Origin: Streptomyces sp. SID13726
GTDB lineage: Bacteria > Actinomycetota > Actinomycetes > Streptomycetales > Streptomycetaceae
Assembly: GCF_010548375.1 (NCBI RefSeq)
Contig: NZ_JAAGLY010000002.1
Location: 434,001-498,000 of the forward strand
Direction of reading: 5' to 3'
Length of the DNA stretch: 64,000 nt
Position 1 is the stretch's first letter; every line of letters starts with the position of its first letter. A program made the position numbers and the translations under genes. Shown here piece by piece: positions 16,631-24,647 of this stretch. The notes beneath the pieces were generated by a model that had not been told where the DNA came from, did no database searches, and saw nothing but the letters and a program-made list of their open reading frames with translations.

Positions 16631-18271
16631 TCAGTGCCCCCGGAACGCCTCCTCCAGCCACCAGGACCCGTGGTCCTTCACGACCTTGGCGTCGATCAGC
16701 AGCGGCGCGGACCGCGGCCCGGCCACCCAGTCCTCCACGGCCTTCAGGTCCGCCGGCGTGTGCACGGTCACCGCCTCGAAGCCGTAGCCCCGGGCCACGG
16801 CGGCGATGTCCGTCGGCGGGAACTCGACCGTGCCGAGGGGGTGTTCGTCGGGGCCGAAGTGGTGCACCTCGGCGCCGTAGGCGTCGTCGTTGTACACGAC
16901 GACGACCATGGGCAGCCCCAGCCGCCGTACGGTGTCGAGGTCGGCGGCGCCCATCAGCGCGCCGCCGTCGCCGAGCGCGGCCACCGGCAGCCGGTCCGGT
17001 CGGGCCAGGGCCGCGCCGATCGCGGTGGCAAGGCCGAGGCCGATCGACTGGAAGGCCTGGGTGAAGCAGAAGCCGTCCTGGTCGGGCACGGACAGGAACA
17101 TGCTCGGGTGGCCCATGAAGTTCCCGGAGTCGATGCCGACCACGCGTTCCGCCGGGAGGATGTCGTCCAGGGCGATGCTGAGCGTGCGGGGGTCGATCCG
17201 GTCGCGGGTGCCCGCGTCCTCGTACGGCACGTCGCGCCAGCGCACGCGTGCGGCGATCTCCTGGGCGACGGCGGGGGTGCGCAGGCCCTTCTGTCTCCCG
17301 TCGGTGGCCTCCAGGGCGCGCCGTGCGGTGAGTTCGACGTCACCGGTGACCCCGAGGTGCACCTCGCGGTGGGCGCCGAGTGCCGACGGGTCGTCGTCGA
17401 CCTGGACCACGGTCGTGTCCGCGCCGATCAGGGCGCCGTGCCGCATGGTCCACATGTTCAGCGCGCAGCCCCAGCCGACGATCAGGTCGGCCCCGCCGAT
17501 GAGTTCGGCCGCCAGGGGCGAGGCGAAGCCACCGGACACGTCGAGCGACCAGGGGTTGCCGTGGAATAGGCCCTTCGCCACGGCCGAGGTCGCCAGCAGG
17601 GCGCCGCAGTGCTCGGCGAGGTCTTCGAGGGCGTCCCGGGCGGCGGGCGAGCGCGCTCCACGACCGGCCACGAAGACCGGGCGGCGGGCCCGCCTCAACA
17701 CCTGTGCCAGCGCGGCCACTTCGGAGTCAACGGCCTCGACGGACGGGCGCCGCGCCGGTGGTGCCACCTGTGCCAGAGCCCCGTCCGGGACGTCCAACTC
17801 CTGTACCTCCAGAGGGAGGTTGAGGAGCACTGTGCGCCGCTCGTGCAGGGCCCGCCGCACTGCCGTCACGGCCTGTTCCACGGCCGCCTCGGCGGAGGTG
17901 ATCCGCAGCGGGACCGCGCCGACGGCCGCCCCCAACGCCTCCTGGTCGACATAGAAGTTGGAGGTCGGGCGGGTCACCTCGGCGGCCAGCACGACGAGCG
18001 GTGTGCGGCTCTTGGCGGCCTCGGCGATGCCGGTCATGGCGTTGGTGAGGCCGGGACCCTGGTGGACGCTGACGGCGGCCACCGTGCCGCTCACCCGGGC
18101 GTAGGCGTCGGCCATGGTCGCCGCCCCGCCCTCGTGGCGCGCGGCGACGAAACGGGCCCCGGCCGCGACCAGGGCGTTGGTCAGGTGGAAGTTGCCGGAG
18201 CCGACGACTCCGAAGACCTGCTCGATCCCGGCCGCGTGCAGGGCCCGCCCGACGGCCCCCGCGACCTTCAT
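16631..18271 (-). CDS. thiamine-diphosphate-dependent enzyme, acetolactate synthase-like
   Basis: A 546-residue enzyme with the N-terminal pyrimidine-binding, central and C-terminal pyrophosphate-binding domains of the ALS/POX/benzoylformate decarboxylase family. The cofactor-activating glutamate is Glu47 in RHEGGAA. The metal-diphosphate motif runs from GDGGALM to NDDAYG in the C-terminal domain, with NDD in place of the usual NNN. The substrate is probably a 2-oxo acid. Its ATG overlaps the stop of the cyclase gene by four bases, so the two enzymes likely work in one step series. It lacks the features of a true biosynthetic acetolactate synthase operon. Confidence 0.9.
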   Translation of the reverse strand: MKVAGAVGRALHAAGIEQVFGVVGSGNFHLTNALVAAGARFVAARHEGGAATMADAYARVSGTVAAVSVHQGPGLTNAMTGIAEAAKSRTPLVVLAAEVTRPTSNFYVDQEALGAAVGAVPLRITSAEAAVEQAVTAVRRALHERRTVLLNLPLEVQELDVPDGALAQVAPPARRPSVEAVDSEVAALAQVLRRARRPVFVAGRGARSPAARDALEDLAEHCGALLATSAVAKGLFHGNPWSLDVSGGFASPLAAELIGGADLIVGWGCALNMWTMRHGALIGADTTVVQVDDDPSALGAHREVHLGVTGDVELTARRALEATDGRQKGLRTPAVAQEIAARVRWRDVPYEDAGTRDRIDPRTLSIALDDILPAERVVGIDSGNFMGHPSMFLSVPDQDGFCFTQAFQSIGLGLATAIGAALARPDRLPVAALGDGGALMGAADLDTVRRLGLPMVVVVYNDDAYGAEVHHFGPDEHPLGTVEFPPTDIAAVARGYGFEAVTVHTPADLKAVEDWVAGPRSAPLLIDAKVVKDHGSWWLEEAFRGH

Positions 18272-19056
18272 GAACGCTCCACCAGCGCGAGCACGCGCGC
18301 GGGCGAGCCGGAGCCCGCGACGATCGGCAGCGGGCCCGCGATGACGACGCTCCCGGTCGCGGGCAGCGCGGCCAGGTTCTGGAGCTGGGTGAGGCCGTAC
18401 TTGTCGCTGCCCATCAGATAGGCGTGACAGGGGAAGGCGGGGTCGAAGGAGTGTCCGCGTCCGGCGTCCGTGCCGACCGTCTCGACGCCCAGGCCGATCA
18501 CGGGCGATTCCTGGGCGACCCAGCGGGCGCACTCCGGTGACAGGCCCGGGGTGTGCGGGCCGTTCTCGTCGGCGTTGAGGAAGGCCTCCTGGGAGGTCGA
18601 GCGGGCGTCCCAGCCGGTGCGCAGCAGCAGCCAACCCCCGTCCGGCAGCGGCCCGTTGCGCTCCTCCCAGGCCTTGACGTGCTCCACCTCCACCAGGAAG
18701 TCCGGGTCCTTGGCCGCCTCCGCGGTGAAGTCCAGTACGGCGGCGGGGGCGATGAGCCGGTGGGCGGGCACGGATGCCACGTCGGCGAGGTCCTTCCCGG
18801 TCACCCAGTGGTTGGGGGCGTCGAAGTGGGTGCCGGTGTGCTCGCCGCTGCGGAAGTTGTTCCAGTACCAGGCGGGCCCCCGGTCGTCGTACCGGCTGAT
18901 CTCCTCCAGCTGAAAGGTCGCCGTCTGGCCGAATTCCGGGGGCAGTTGGATCACCGGGGTGTCCGACGACAGGGGCGAGGTGAGATCGACGACCTCGATC
19001 GAACCGCCGCGCAGCGCGGACACCAAGGCGGCGAGAAGGGACGGCTGCTCGTGCAT
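18268..19056 (-). CDS. cyclase-family metal-dependent hydrolase
   Basis: A 262-residue member of the cyclase (kynurenine formamidase-like) superfamily. The metal-binding motif HTGTHFDAP has His73, His77 and Asp79; the characteristic ALLVRTGW-type strand appears as LLLRTGWD. These enzymes hydrolyse amides or lactones, or dehydrate and cyclise small acids. It is the first gene of a two-gene operon with the TPP enzyme. A 65-bp region separates it from the divergent lipoprotein gene. Substrate unknown. Confidence 0.85.
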   Translation of the reverse strand: MHEQPSLLAALVSALRGGSIEVVDLTSPLSSDTPVIQLPPEFGQTATFQLEEISRYDDRGPAWYWNNFRSGEHTGTHFDAPNHWVTGKDLADVASVPAHRLIAPAAVLDFTAEAAKDPDFLVEVEHVKAWEERNGPLPDGGWLLLRTGWDARSTSQEAFLNADENGPHTPGLSPECARWVAQESPVIGLGVETVGTDAGRGHSFDPAFPCHAYLMGSDKYGLTQLQNLAALPATGSVVIAGPLPIVAGSGSPARVLALVERS

Positions 19057-19121
19057 GAGGGCCTCCTGAAACGCTCCGGGGCTGACAGCATGTCACCGAC
19101 CGTCCACGCGAGGGGGGCACT

Positions 19122-19718
19122 GTGATCGGCAGACGTACGGGAACGGTACTGGTGGCCGGGGCGCTGGGCCTGGCCGGCTGCGGTGTCGGCACCGGGGACG
19201 ACGACGCCGGTGGCGAGGGGACCAGGGCAGCGACCTCGGCGGTGGGTACGGCGACTTCTGCGGTGAGCAGCGCGGTGAGCGCGTCCGCCGCGGGCACGCC
19301 GTCGCCCACGGAACCCGCGTCCCCTTCGCCCGGCGCGTCGGCCTCTGCGTCCGCGACTCCCACGCCCGCGCCCGTGACCGGCCCGGACCAGAAGCTGGTG
19401 ACGATGACTGTCACGGGCGGATTCGCGGGCGTCGATCGGAGGGTGGTTCTCCGCGGTGACGGCACCGCCCGCGTCACCGACAAGGGCCGATCCGTGGTGC
19501 GCCGCACCGATGCCGCCCGTTTCCGTGAGCTGCGCACGCTGCTCGGCGATCCCGCGCTCGACGACGTGCCCGCGTTCTCGATGCACGCGGGCGGGGCCGA
19601 CATGTTCCAGTACACGCTCACTTTCGACGGCCGTACGGTCATGACAGACCGTGCGGGGGACGAGTCCGCGCTCGACCGTCTGATCGCGGCCTTGAGCGAG
19701 CTTCTGCCTCGGAGCTAG
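19122..19718 (+). CDS. lipoprotein with emfourin-like inhibitor domain
   Basis: A 198-residue exported lipoprotein. The lipobox LAGC puts the lipidated cysteine at residue 20. A linker of about 70 residues rich in Ala, Ser, Thr and Pro follows, then a folded domain (about 88-198) that starts TVTGGFAG and includes FQYTLTFDGRTV. This resembles emfourin, a small inhibitor of M4 metalloproteases such as protealysin, so the protein may guard the cell surface against a protease. No protease gene is adjacent. Start GTG 19122. The emfourin assignment is pattern-based. Confidence 0.7.
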   Translation: MIGRRTGTVLVAGALGLAGCGVGTGDDDAGGEGTRAATSAVGTATSAVSSAVSASAAGTPSPTEPASPSPGASASASATPTPAPVTGPDQKLVTMTVTGGFAGVDRRVVLRGDGTARVTDKGRSVVRRTDAARFRELRTLLGDPALDDVPAFSMHAGGADMFQYTLTFDGRTVMTDRAGDESALDRLIAALSELLPRS

Positions 19719-19762
19719 CGCGAACTGTCGGCAGAAGTGCCACTCTCACAGCTTCATCACCC

Positions 19763-19792
19763 TTGACCAAGACTTAGTGTCGACACTAAGAA
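19763..19792 (+). promoter_or_regulatory. promoter and 18-bp palindromic operator of the SDR gene (TGTCGACA site 1)
   Basis: CTTAGTGTCGACACTAAG at 19773-19790 is a perfect 18-bp palindrome, the most symmetrical of eight TGTCGACA sites in 19.7-34.9 kb. TTGACC (19763-19768) and TAAGAA (19787-19792), 18 bp apart, may be the -35 and -10, so a protein on the palindrome would block transcription of the SDR gene starting at 19847. The GTC-GAC core fits GntR-family operators. A one-mismatch copy, TGTCGGCA, lies at 19726. Confidence 0.75.
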
Positions 19793-19846
19793 GGGAGGGC
19801 GAGCCGCGCCGCGGTCGTGCACGGCTGCCTCGACAAGGGGGTCCAA

Positions 19847-20620
19847 GTGACCGGCAGGCTCTCCGGGAAAGTCGCTCTCGTCACCGGCGCGGGCGCCGGT
19901 ATCGGCCAGGGGTGCGCGCTGCTCTTCGCCGAACAGGGTGCCCGTGTCGTCGGCTGCGATATCGATCCGGCCGCCGCCGAACGCACCCGCAAGGCGGCCG
20001 CCGACAAGGGGCTCGCCGTAGAGGTGCTAGCCCCGCTCGACATGACCTCCCCCGCCGATGCCCGGCGCTTCGCGGACGAGGCGTTCGAGCGGCACGGCCG
20101 GGTCGACGTCCTGGTGACCGCGGGCGCCATCGCCCCGCACATGGCGACGACGGCCGAGATGGACTTCGACGGGCAGTGGACGCCGACCCTGCGCGGGGAG
20201 GTCGACGTGGTCTTCCTGCCGGTGCGGGCCGTCTGGCCGCATCTGGAGGCCTCCGGCGGCGGCTCGATCGTCAACTTCGCCTCGGTGAACGCCTTCCGGG
20301 GCAGCGGCACCTTCGGGATGGTCGCGCACTGCGCCGGGAAGTCGGCCGTGCTCGGCCTGACCCGCCAACTCGCCGTGGAGGGCGGCCCGTCGGGCATCCG
20401 CGCCAACACCATCTCGCCCGGCATGGTGCGCACCCCCGCCACCGAGTCCGCCGGGGCCCACGAGGGCGCGGCCCGGGACGCGCTGCTCGCCCGGATCCCG
20501 CTCGGCAGGGTCGGGACGCCCGAGGACATCGCCTGGTGCGCGGTCTATCTGGCGTCGGACGAGTCGGCGTGGGTCACGGGCGGCAACTTCCCGGTGGACG
20601 GTGGGGTGTTGGCCAAGTGA
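19847..20620 (+). CDS. SDR-family oxidoreductase with His in place of the catalytic Tyr
   Basis: A 257-residue short-chain dehydrogenase/reductase. The NAD(P) motif TGAGAGIG is at residues 13-20 and the structural and C-terminal SPGMV and PVDGG patterns are normal. The active-site Ser146 and Lys165 are present, but the position of the catalytic tyrosine is His161 (HCAGK instead of YxxxK). Either a histidine serves as acid/base or the enzyme has changed chemistry. The start GTG 19847 follows AAGGGGG; a GTG at 19817 lies in the same frame but has no RBS. Under the palindrome at 19773. Confidence 0.88.
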   Translation: MTGRLSGKVALVTGAGAGIGQGCALLFAEQGARVVGCDIDPAAAERTRKAAADKGLAVEVLAPLDMTSPADARRFADEAFERHGRVDVLVTAGAIAPHMATTAEMDFDGQWTPTLRGEVDVVFLPVRAVWPHLEASGGGSIVNFASVNAFRGSGTFGMVAHCAGKSAVLGLTRQLAVEGGPSGIRANTISPGMVRTPATESAGAHEGAARDALLARIPLGRVGTPEDIAWCAVYLASDESAWVTGGNFPVDGGVLAK

Positions 20621-20643
20621 GCTGCGCTTCCACGGGTGTTGAA

Positions 20644-20724
20644 GTGCGGGCGCGAGGGTGTCGCATCGAGGTGAGGACGCGAGGGTGTCGCCTTGATGTG
20701 CGGGCGAGAGGGTGTCGCCAGGCC
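20644..20724. repeat. three-copy 27-bp tandem repeat
   Basis: Three direct units of 27 bp (20644-20670, 20671-20697, 20698-20724) share the core CGAGGGTGTCGC with a variable last 5-7 bases. They fill the gap between the stop of the SDR gene and the stop of the convergent GntR gene. They do not form a clear terminator hairpin. Confidence 0.75.
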
Positions 20725-20797
20725 GACCGGCCGACACCGAAGGCGCGCGGCCCGATCGGCGAGGGATGTCATTCGTACGGTGGTCCGCCCCCGGCCG

Positions 20798-21535
20798 TCA
20801 CGACTCGGCCCGGCGCTTCCGCACCGGCTTGCGCGCCGCCGTGTCCTGCTCCAACTGCTCCTCCACCGCCCGCTGGGCCCGGACCGTCGCCCCCGCGATC
20901 AGGGCGGAGGCCAACTCGCCGTCCCGCTCCTCGCAGGCCTGGAGGAGGCGTTCCTGGTCGTCGATGCTGTAGGCGAGGCGGCCGGTGCGGGTCAGGCTGA
21001 GGTGGCGCAGCATCAGGGTGCGCAGGGCGAGCGAGTCGAGGATCTGCTTCAGCGTGGCGTTGCCGACGATCTCGGTCATCCGTTCCTGGAGCAGCACATG
21101 GCTCCAGAAGTACGCGTCCACGTCACCGTCGTCGGCGAGCTTCCGCATCCGCTCGACCCGGGTGCGCAGTTCGCCCAGCTCCTCGTCGGTCGCCCGGTCG
21201 GCCAGGAGGCCGGCGAGCATCGCCAGGAGGTTCTTGCGCACCTGGTAGATGTCCCGGATGTCCTGGAGGGAGGGCGCCGCGACCCGAGGCCGACGCCGGG
21301 CTTTCATCTCGACCAGGCCCTCCTGTTCGAGGAGCATCAGGGCCTCGCGCACAGGCGTCCTGCTGGTGTCGAACCGGCGTGACAGATCGACGCTGTTGAG
21401 GTCCTGCCCGGCCTCCAGACGGCCCTCGATGATCCCGGCCCCCACCCACTCCGCGATCTGCGCGACCAGCGGCTCACGCCGTTCCCGCAGCCGCAGCAGC
21501 CGTTCCAGCACGAGGTGCGTGTCCTGATCGGTCAT
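20798..21535 (-). CDS. GntR-family regulator, FCD subfamily
   Basis: A 245-residue transcription factor. Residues about 22-85 are the winged helix-turn-helix (the LSRRFDTSRTPVREAL recognition region and GLVEMK), and about 90-225 the all-helical FCD ligand-binding domain (DIRDIYQVRK and HVLL histidine pattern), which usually binds an organic acid. ATG 21535 is preceded by GGGAGA. Its promoter region holds a TGTCGACA palindrome at 21581, so it probably represses itself. It is the only GntR gene in the window and the best candidate to bind all eight TGTCGACA sites. Confidence 0.92.
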   Translation of the reverse strand: MTDQDTHLVLERLLRLRERREPLVAQIAEWVGAGIIEGRLEAGQDLNSVDLSRRFDTSRTPVREALMLLEQEGLVEMKARRRPRVAAPSLQDIRDIYQVRKNLLAMLAGLLADRATDEELGELRTRVERMRKLADDGDVDAYFWSHVLLQERMTEIVGNATLKQILDSLALRTLMLRHLSLTRTGRLAYSIDDQERLLQACEERDGELASALIAGATVRAQRAVEEQLEQDTAARKPVRKRRAES

Positions 21536-21579
21536 GCGGCACTTCTCCCTGCCTGGTCCCGGCCCTCGGCGACGCAACT

Positions 21580-21589
21580 GTGTCGACAC
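21580..21589. promoter_or_regulatory. TGTCGACA site 2, GntR gene promoter
   Basis: GTGTCGACAC, a 10-bp palindrome 45 bp upstream of the GntR start, in the 138-bp divergent region shared with the alpha/beta hydrolase gene. Its placement suits autoregulation. Confidence 0.72.
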
Positions 21590-21632
21590 TATCTCAACCA
21601 GTTCCCCTCATCAGCCCCAGGTCCCTGGCTTC

Positions 21633-21642
21633 CTGTCGACAG
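21633..21642. promoter_or_regulatory. TGTCGACA site 3, hydrolase gene promoter
   Basis: CTGTCGACAG, a 10-bp palindrome about 30 bp before the GTG start of the alpha/beta hydrolase. It would sit at or just downstream of the transcription start. Confidence 0.72.
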
Positions 21643-21673
21643 AGCACACCTTTTACCGGAGGAATGAGGAATC

Positions 21674-22633
21674 GTGAAGAAGAACAGCACAGGCCCGTCC
21701 AGACGCGCCGTGATGGCGGGCACCGCGCTGGCCGCCGTCACGACGACCGGAGCGGCGGCCGGGGCCCCATCGGGGGGAGCGAGCGGCACCGCCCGGGCCG
21801 TGTCCGGGCAGGAGCCGTGGGAGCCCGTGCCGATCCCCGCACAGGTGCCGGTCACCGAGTACCAGGTGCCGGTGTCGGGCGGCGGCAGCCTGTGGTGCTG
21901 GGACACCGGCGGTGACGGCGAGCCCGTCGTCCTGCTGCACCCCGGCTCCGGCAGCGGCGAGAGCTGGCCCTACCAGCAGCCGGTGCTGTCCCGCGCGGGC
22001 CTGCGGGTCGTCGGCTACTCGCGGCGCGGTGCCCACAACTCGGTCGCGGGCACCAGAGCGGAGGCCGACACCGCCTCCGGCGACCTGGACACGCTCGCCG
22101 ACCAGCTGGGCCTGGACCGCTTCCACCTGTCCGGCTCGGCGGCCGGCGGACCCGTCGCCGTCGACTACGCGCTCTCCCACCAGGACCGCCTCCTCAGCCT
22201 CACCGTGTCCGGCAGTGTCATGGGCATCATGGACGCCGAGTACGAGGAGCTGACCTCGGCGCTCCAGCCCGACCCGTTCGACGACCTTCCCGTCGACTTC
22301 CGGGAACTGGGCCCCTCCTACCGAGGCGGCGACCGGGACGGCGTGGCGGCCTGGCTGGAGATCAACGCCCGCGCACGGACCTCCGACGCCTTCCCCCAGT
22401 CCCTGGCGCACACCATCACCTGGTCGGCACTGGAGACCCTCACCCTGCCTGTCCAACTCATCACCGGCGACGCCGACCTGTACAGCCCACCCTCACTCAT
22501 GCGCCTCAACGCCGGGCACCTCCAGGACGTCGAGACCCACGTGGTCCGAGAGGCGGGCCACAACCCGCACTGGGAGCAGCCCGCAGCCTGGAACCGACTG
22601 CTGCTCCACTTCGTCGGACGGCACCGCGGCTAG
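21674..22633 (+). CDS. exported alpha/beta-hydrolase-fold protein lacking the nucleophile serine
   Basis: A 319-residue protein with a Tat-like signal (SRRAVMAG, then a hydrophobic stretch to about residue 30) and an alpha/beta hydrolase fold. The oxyanion segment HPGSGSGESW and the catalytic acid and histidine regions (TGDADLY and AGHNPHW) are intact. The nucleophile elbow reads GSAAGG where the family has GxSxGG, so Ala156 replaces the serine; Ser155 is adjacent. It may be a non-hydrolytic fold member, such as a cofactor-free oxygenase-type enzyme, or use Ser155. GTG start with GGAGGAATGAGG upstream. Divergent from the GntR gene and behind a TGTCGACA site. Confidence 0.85.
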   Translation: MKKNSTGPSRRAVMAGTALAAVTTTGAAAGAPSGGASGTARAVSGQEPWEPVPIPAQVPVTEYQVPVSGGGSLWCWDTGGDGEPVVLLHPGSGSGESWPYQQPVLSRAGLRVVGYSRRGAHNSVAGTRAEADTASGDLDTLADQLGLDRFHLSGSAAGGPVAVDYALSHQDRLLSLTVSGSVMGIMDAEYEELTSALQPDPFDDLPVDFRELGPSYRGGDRDGVAAWLEINARARTSDAFPQSLAHTITWSALETLTLPVQLITGDADLYSPPSLMRLNAGHLQDVETHVVREAGHNPHWEQPAAWNRLLLHFVGRHRG

Positions 22634-22644
22634 GGCCCGACGTG

Positions 22645-23172
22645 TCAGCCGCCGCTGACACCCGACCCGGACGAACCCGCCTGGACGTCGAGGGCGACCA
22701 GAAAGCGGGACACCATGTTGTACGCCGCCACGGTCGCCGTCAGTTCGACGAGTTCGGCGTCGGTGAAGTCGCCGCGCAGGGCGTCGAACAGCTCGTCGGG
22801 CACGTGGATGTCGCGGGTCATCGCATCGGTGTAGGCGATGACCCGCGCGTGGTGCGTGTCGAGGTGGGGCCTCGCTCGGCGGAGTTCGGACAGGACGTCG
22901 TCGTCGAGCCCGGCCCGGCGTGCTTCGGGTTCGTGTGCGGTCCATTCGTAGGGGGCGTCGTTCAGCACGGCGATCCTGAGGATGACCAACTCCCGGATAT
23001 CCGCGGGCAGTTCCATGCGCCCTCTGATCGCACCCAGGAGGCTGTTCCAGCCGTCGGCGAGTTGCGGGCTGTGCAGCAGCATCCGGTCGAGGGGACGTAG
23101 GGCTCCGCCCCGGCGGGCGCGGATGCGGTCGGCGATCTCGCCGCTGCCTTCGGTGTCGGGGAGCCGTGCCAT
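22645..23172 (-). CDS. carboxymuconolactone decarboxylase family protein
   Basis: A 175-residue CMD/AhpD-fold protein. The family core is seen in RELVILRIAVLNDAPYEW and HEPEARRAG; the cysteine pair of AhpD peroxidases is absent, so it is closer to the lactone decarboxylase (PcaC-like) branch than to a peroxidase. It is the third gene of the leftward amidohydrolase-carboxylesterase-CMD operon, 11 bp after the carboxylesterase stop. Start ATG 23172 has AAAGGA upstream; GTG 23187 is a less likely alternative. Confidence 0.88.
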   Translation of the reverse strand: MARLPDTEGSGEIADRIRARRGGALRPLDRMLLHSPQLADGWNSLLGAIRGRMELPADIRELVILRIAVLNDAPYEWTAHEPEARRAGLDDDVLSELRRARPHLDTHHARVIAYTDAMTRDIHVPDELFDALRGDFTDAELVELTATVAAYNMVSRFLVALDVQAGSSGSGVSGG

Positions 23173-23183
23173 GCCTGGTCCTT

Positions 23184-24647
23184 TCACAGGGGGCGGTCGC
23201 AGCGGGCCAACAGCCGCATAGCCGCCAGTCGTTCGAGGGGGCCTGGCGTCACCGCGTCCCCGAGGAACATGACTTCGTCCTCGGTGAAGGTCGGCCAGGG
23301 CGGCAGCCCGTCGCCGTTCGGATCACCGGTGGCGACGAAGCGCGCCCAGGTGTCGGCCATGGTCCGGGCCAGTTCGCGGTCGGTCTCGGTCCAGGGCCAG
23401 GGGCGATGGTCGAAGTTGTCCAGGGCGTAGGGGAGTTCGGCCGTGTGGTGCACGCCGTAGCCCGGGACTCCGTCGCGTGGTGGCGCGAGGTCCAGGCCGG
23501 TCGGGAGGGGTGGGGTCCGGGTGAAGCGGTACATCCAGGTGGGTGCCGTGCCCCGGTGTGCCCTGGCCCAGTGCCAGACCGGGTAGGTGAAGCGGCTCTC
23601 GCCGGTGAACCGCCGTGCCGTGCGCCGGGCTTCGTCCAGATCGCGGACCGGGTACAGTTCGTCGGCCTCGGGGTCCACGGGAAGGCTGCGCAGTGCGTCC
23701 GGGGTGGCGTACACGGAGCCCTCGTCGGTGTTCGTGCCGACCAGCAGCGGTACGGCGTGCTGTCTGCCCGTGCCGAAGACCTGGTCGCTGGGCTCGGTGA
23801 GGACGCGGCCGTCGAGGACGGGGCCGAAGTGGCCGCGCAGCACCAACTCCACTCCGTCGAGGCGCCGTAGCCCTTCGATGTCCCGGTCGCCGAAGCTCTC
23901 CGCCCAGCGCAGCCCCTGTTTCTGCGCGTCCGCCTGTTCGGTGAGCGGCCCCTCCGCTCGGCCGATACCGGAGGCGCTCTGGCCGAGGGCCGCGTGGAAG
24001 AGTGGCCGAGCCACTTGGGATGCCATGAGGTGGCAGATGTGGGCGGCCCCTGCGGAGTTGCCCGCGAGGGTCACCCGGTCGGGGTCGCCGCCGAAGGCCG
24101 CGATGTTCTCGCGTACCCAGGTGAGGGCGGCGACGATGTCGAGCAGTCCGTAGTTTCCGGACGCGCCCGGTTCGTCCTCGCCGGCCAGCGCGGGGTGGGC
24201 GAGGAACCCCAGTGCGCCGAGGCGGTAGTTGAGGGTGACGACGACCAGGCCCCGGCCGGCGAGGGCGCGGCCGTCGTGGATCTCCTGGCCGCCATGGCCG
24301 TACCGGTTGCCGCCGCCGTGGATCCAGACCATGACCGGGAGGGCGGTGCCGGGTGCCGGATCGGGTGTCCACACGTTCAGATGGAGGCAGTCCTCGCTCA
24401 TCACCAGCGCCCGCCGGTCGGCGAAGTTGGTGTGGTGCATGATCGAGTCGCGGGGCGGCTGCGGCTGGAGCGGGGCGGGTCCGAAGTCGTGCGCCCGTCG
24501 CTCGCCGTCCCAGCGCGCCGGTGGCCGGGGTGGTCGCCAGCGCAGGTCGCCCACGGGTGGCTCGGCGAACGGGATGCCACGGAACACCGCCACGTCCCCG
24601 GCCCACTCCCCCGCGAGCCGTCCCGCGGCCGTGCGGGTGCGGATCAC
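23184..24647 (-). CDS. type B carboxylesterase
   Basis: A 487-residue serine esterase without a signal peptide, acting in the cytoplasm. The conserved SEDCLHLNVW is at residues 84-93, the oxyanion loop HGGG at 110-113 and the nucleophile Ser198 in AGNSAGA. The catalytic acid lies in NTDEGS and the histidine in YGVHHTAELPY. These enzymes cleave carboxylic esters, including aryl esters. The GTG start overlaps the amidohydrolase stop (GTGA), so the two are coupled. It belongs to the operon behind the TGTCGACA site at 25940. Confidence 0.93.
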   Translation of the reverse strand: MIRTRTAAGRLAGEWAGDVAVFRGIPFAEPPVGDLRWRPPRPPARWDGERRAHDFGPAPLQPQPPRDSIMHHTNFADRRALVMSEDCLHLNVWTPDPAPGTALPVMVWIHGGGNRYGHGGQEIHDGRALAGRGLVVVTLNYRLGALGFLAHPALAGEDEPGASGNYGLLDIVAALTWVRENIAAFGGDPDRVTLAGNSAGAAHICHLMASQVARPLFHAALGQSASGIGRAEGPLTEQADAQKQGLRWAESFGDRDIEGLRRLDGVELVLRGHFGPVLDGRVLTEPSDQVFGTGRQHAVPLLVGTNTDEGSVYATPDALRSLPVDPEADELYPVRDLDEARRTARRFTGESRFTYPVWHWARAHRGTAPTWMYRFTRTPPLPTGLDLAPPRDGVPGYGVHHTAELPYALDNFDHRPWPWTETDRELARTMADTWARFVATGDPNGDGLPPWPTFTEDEVMFLGDAVTPGPLERLAAMRLLARCDRPL

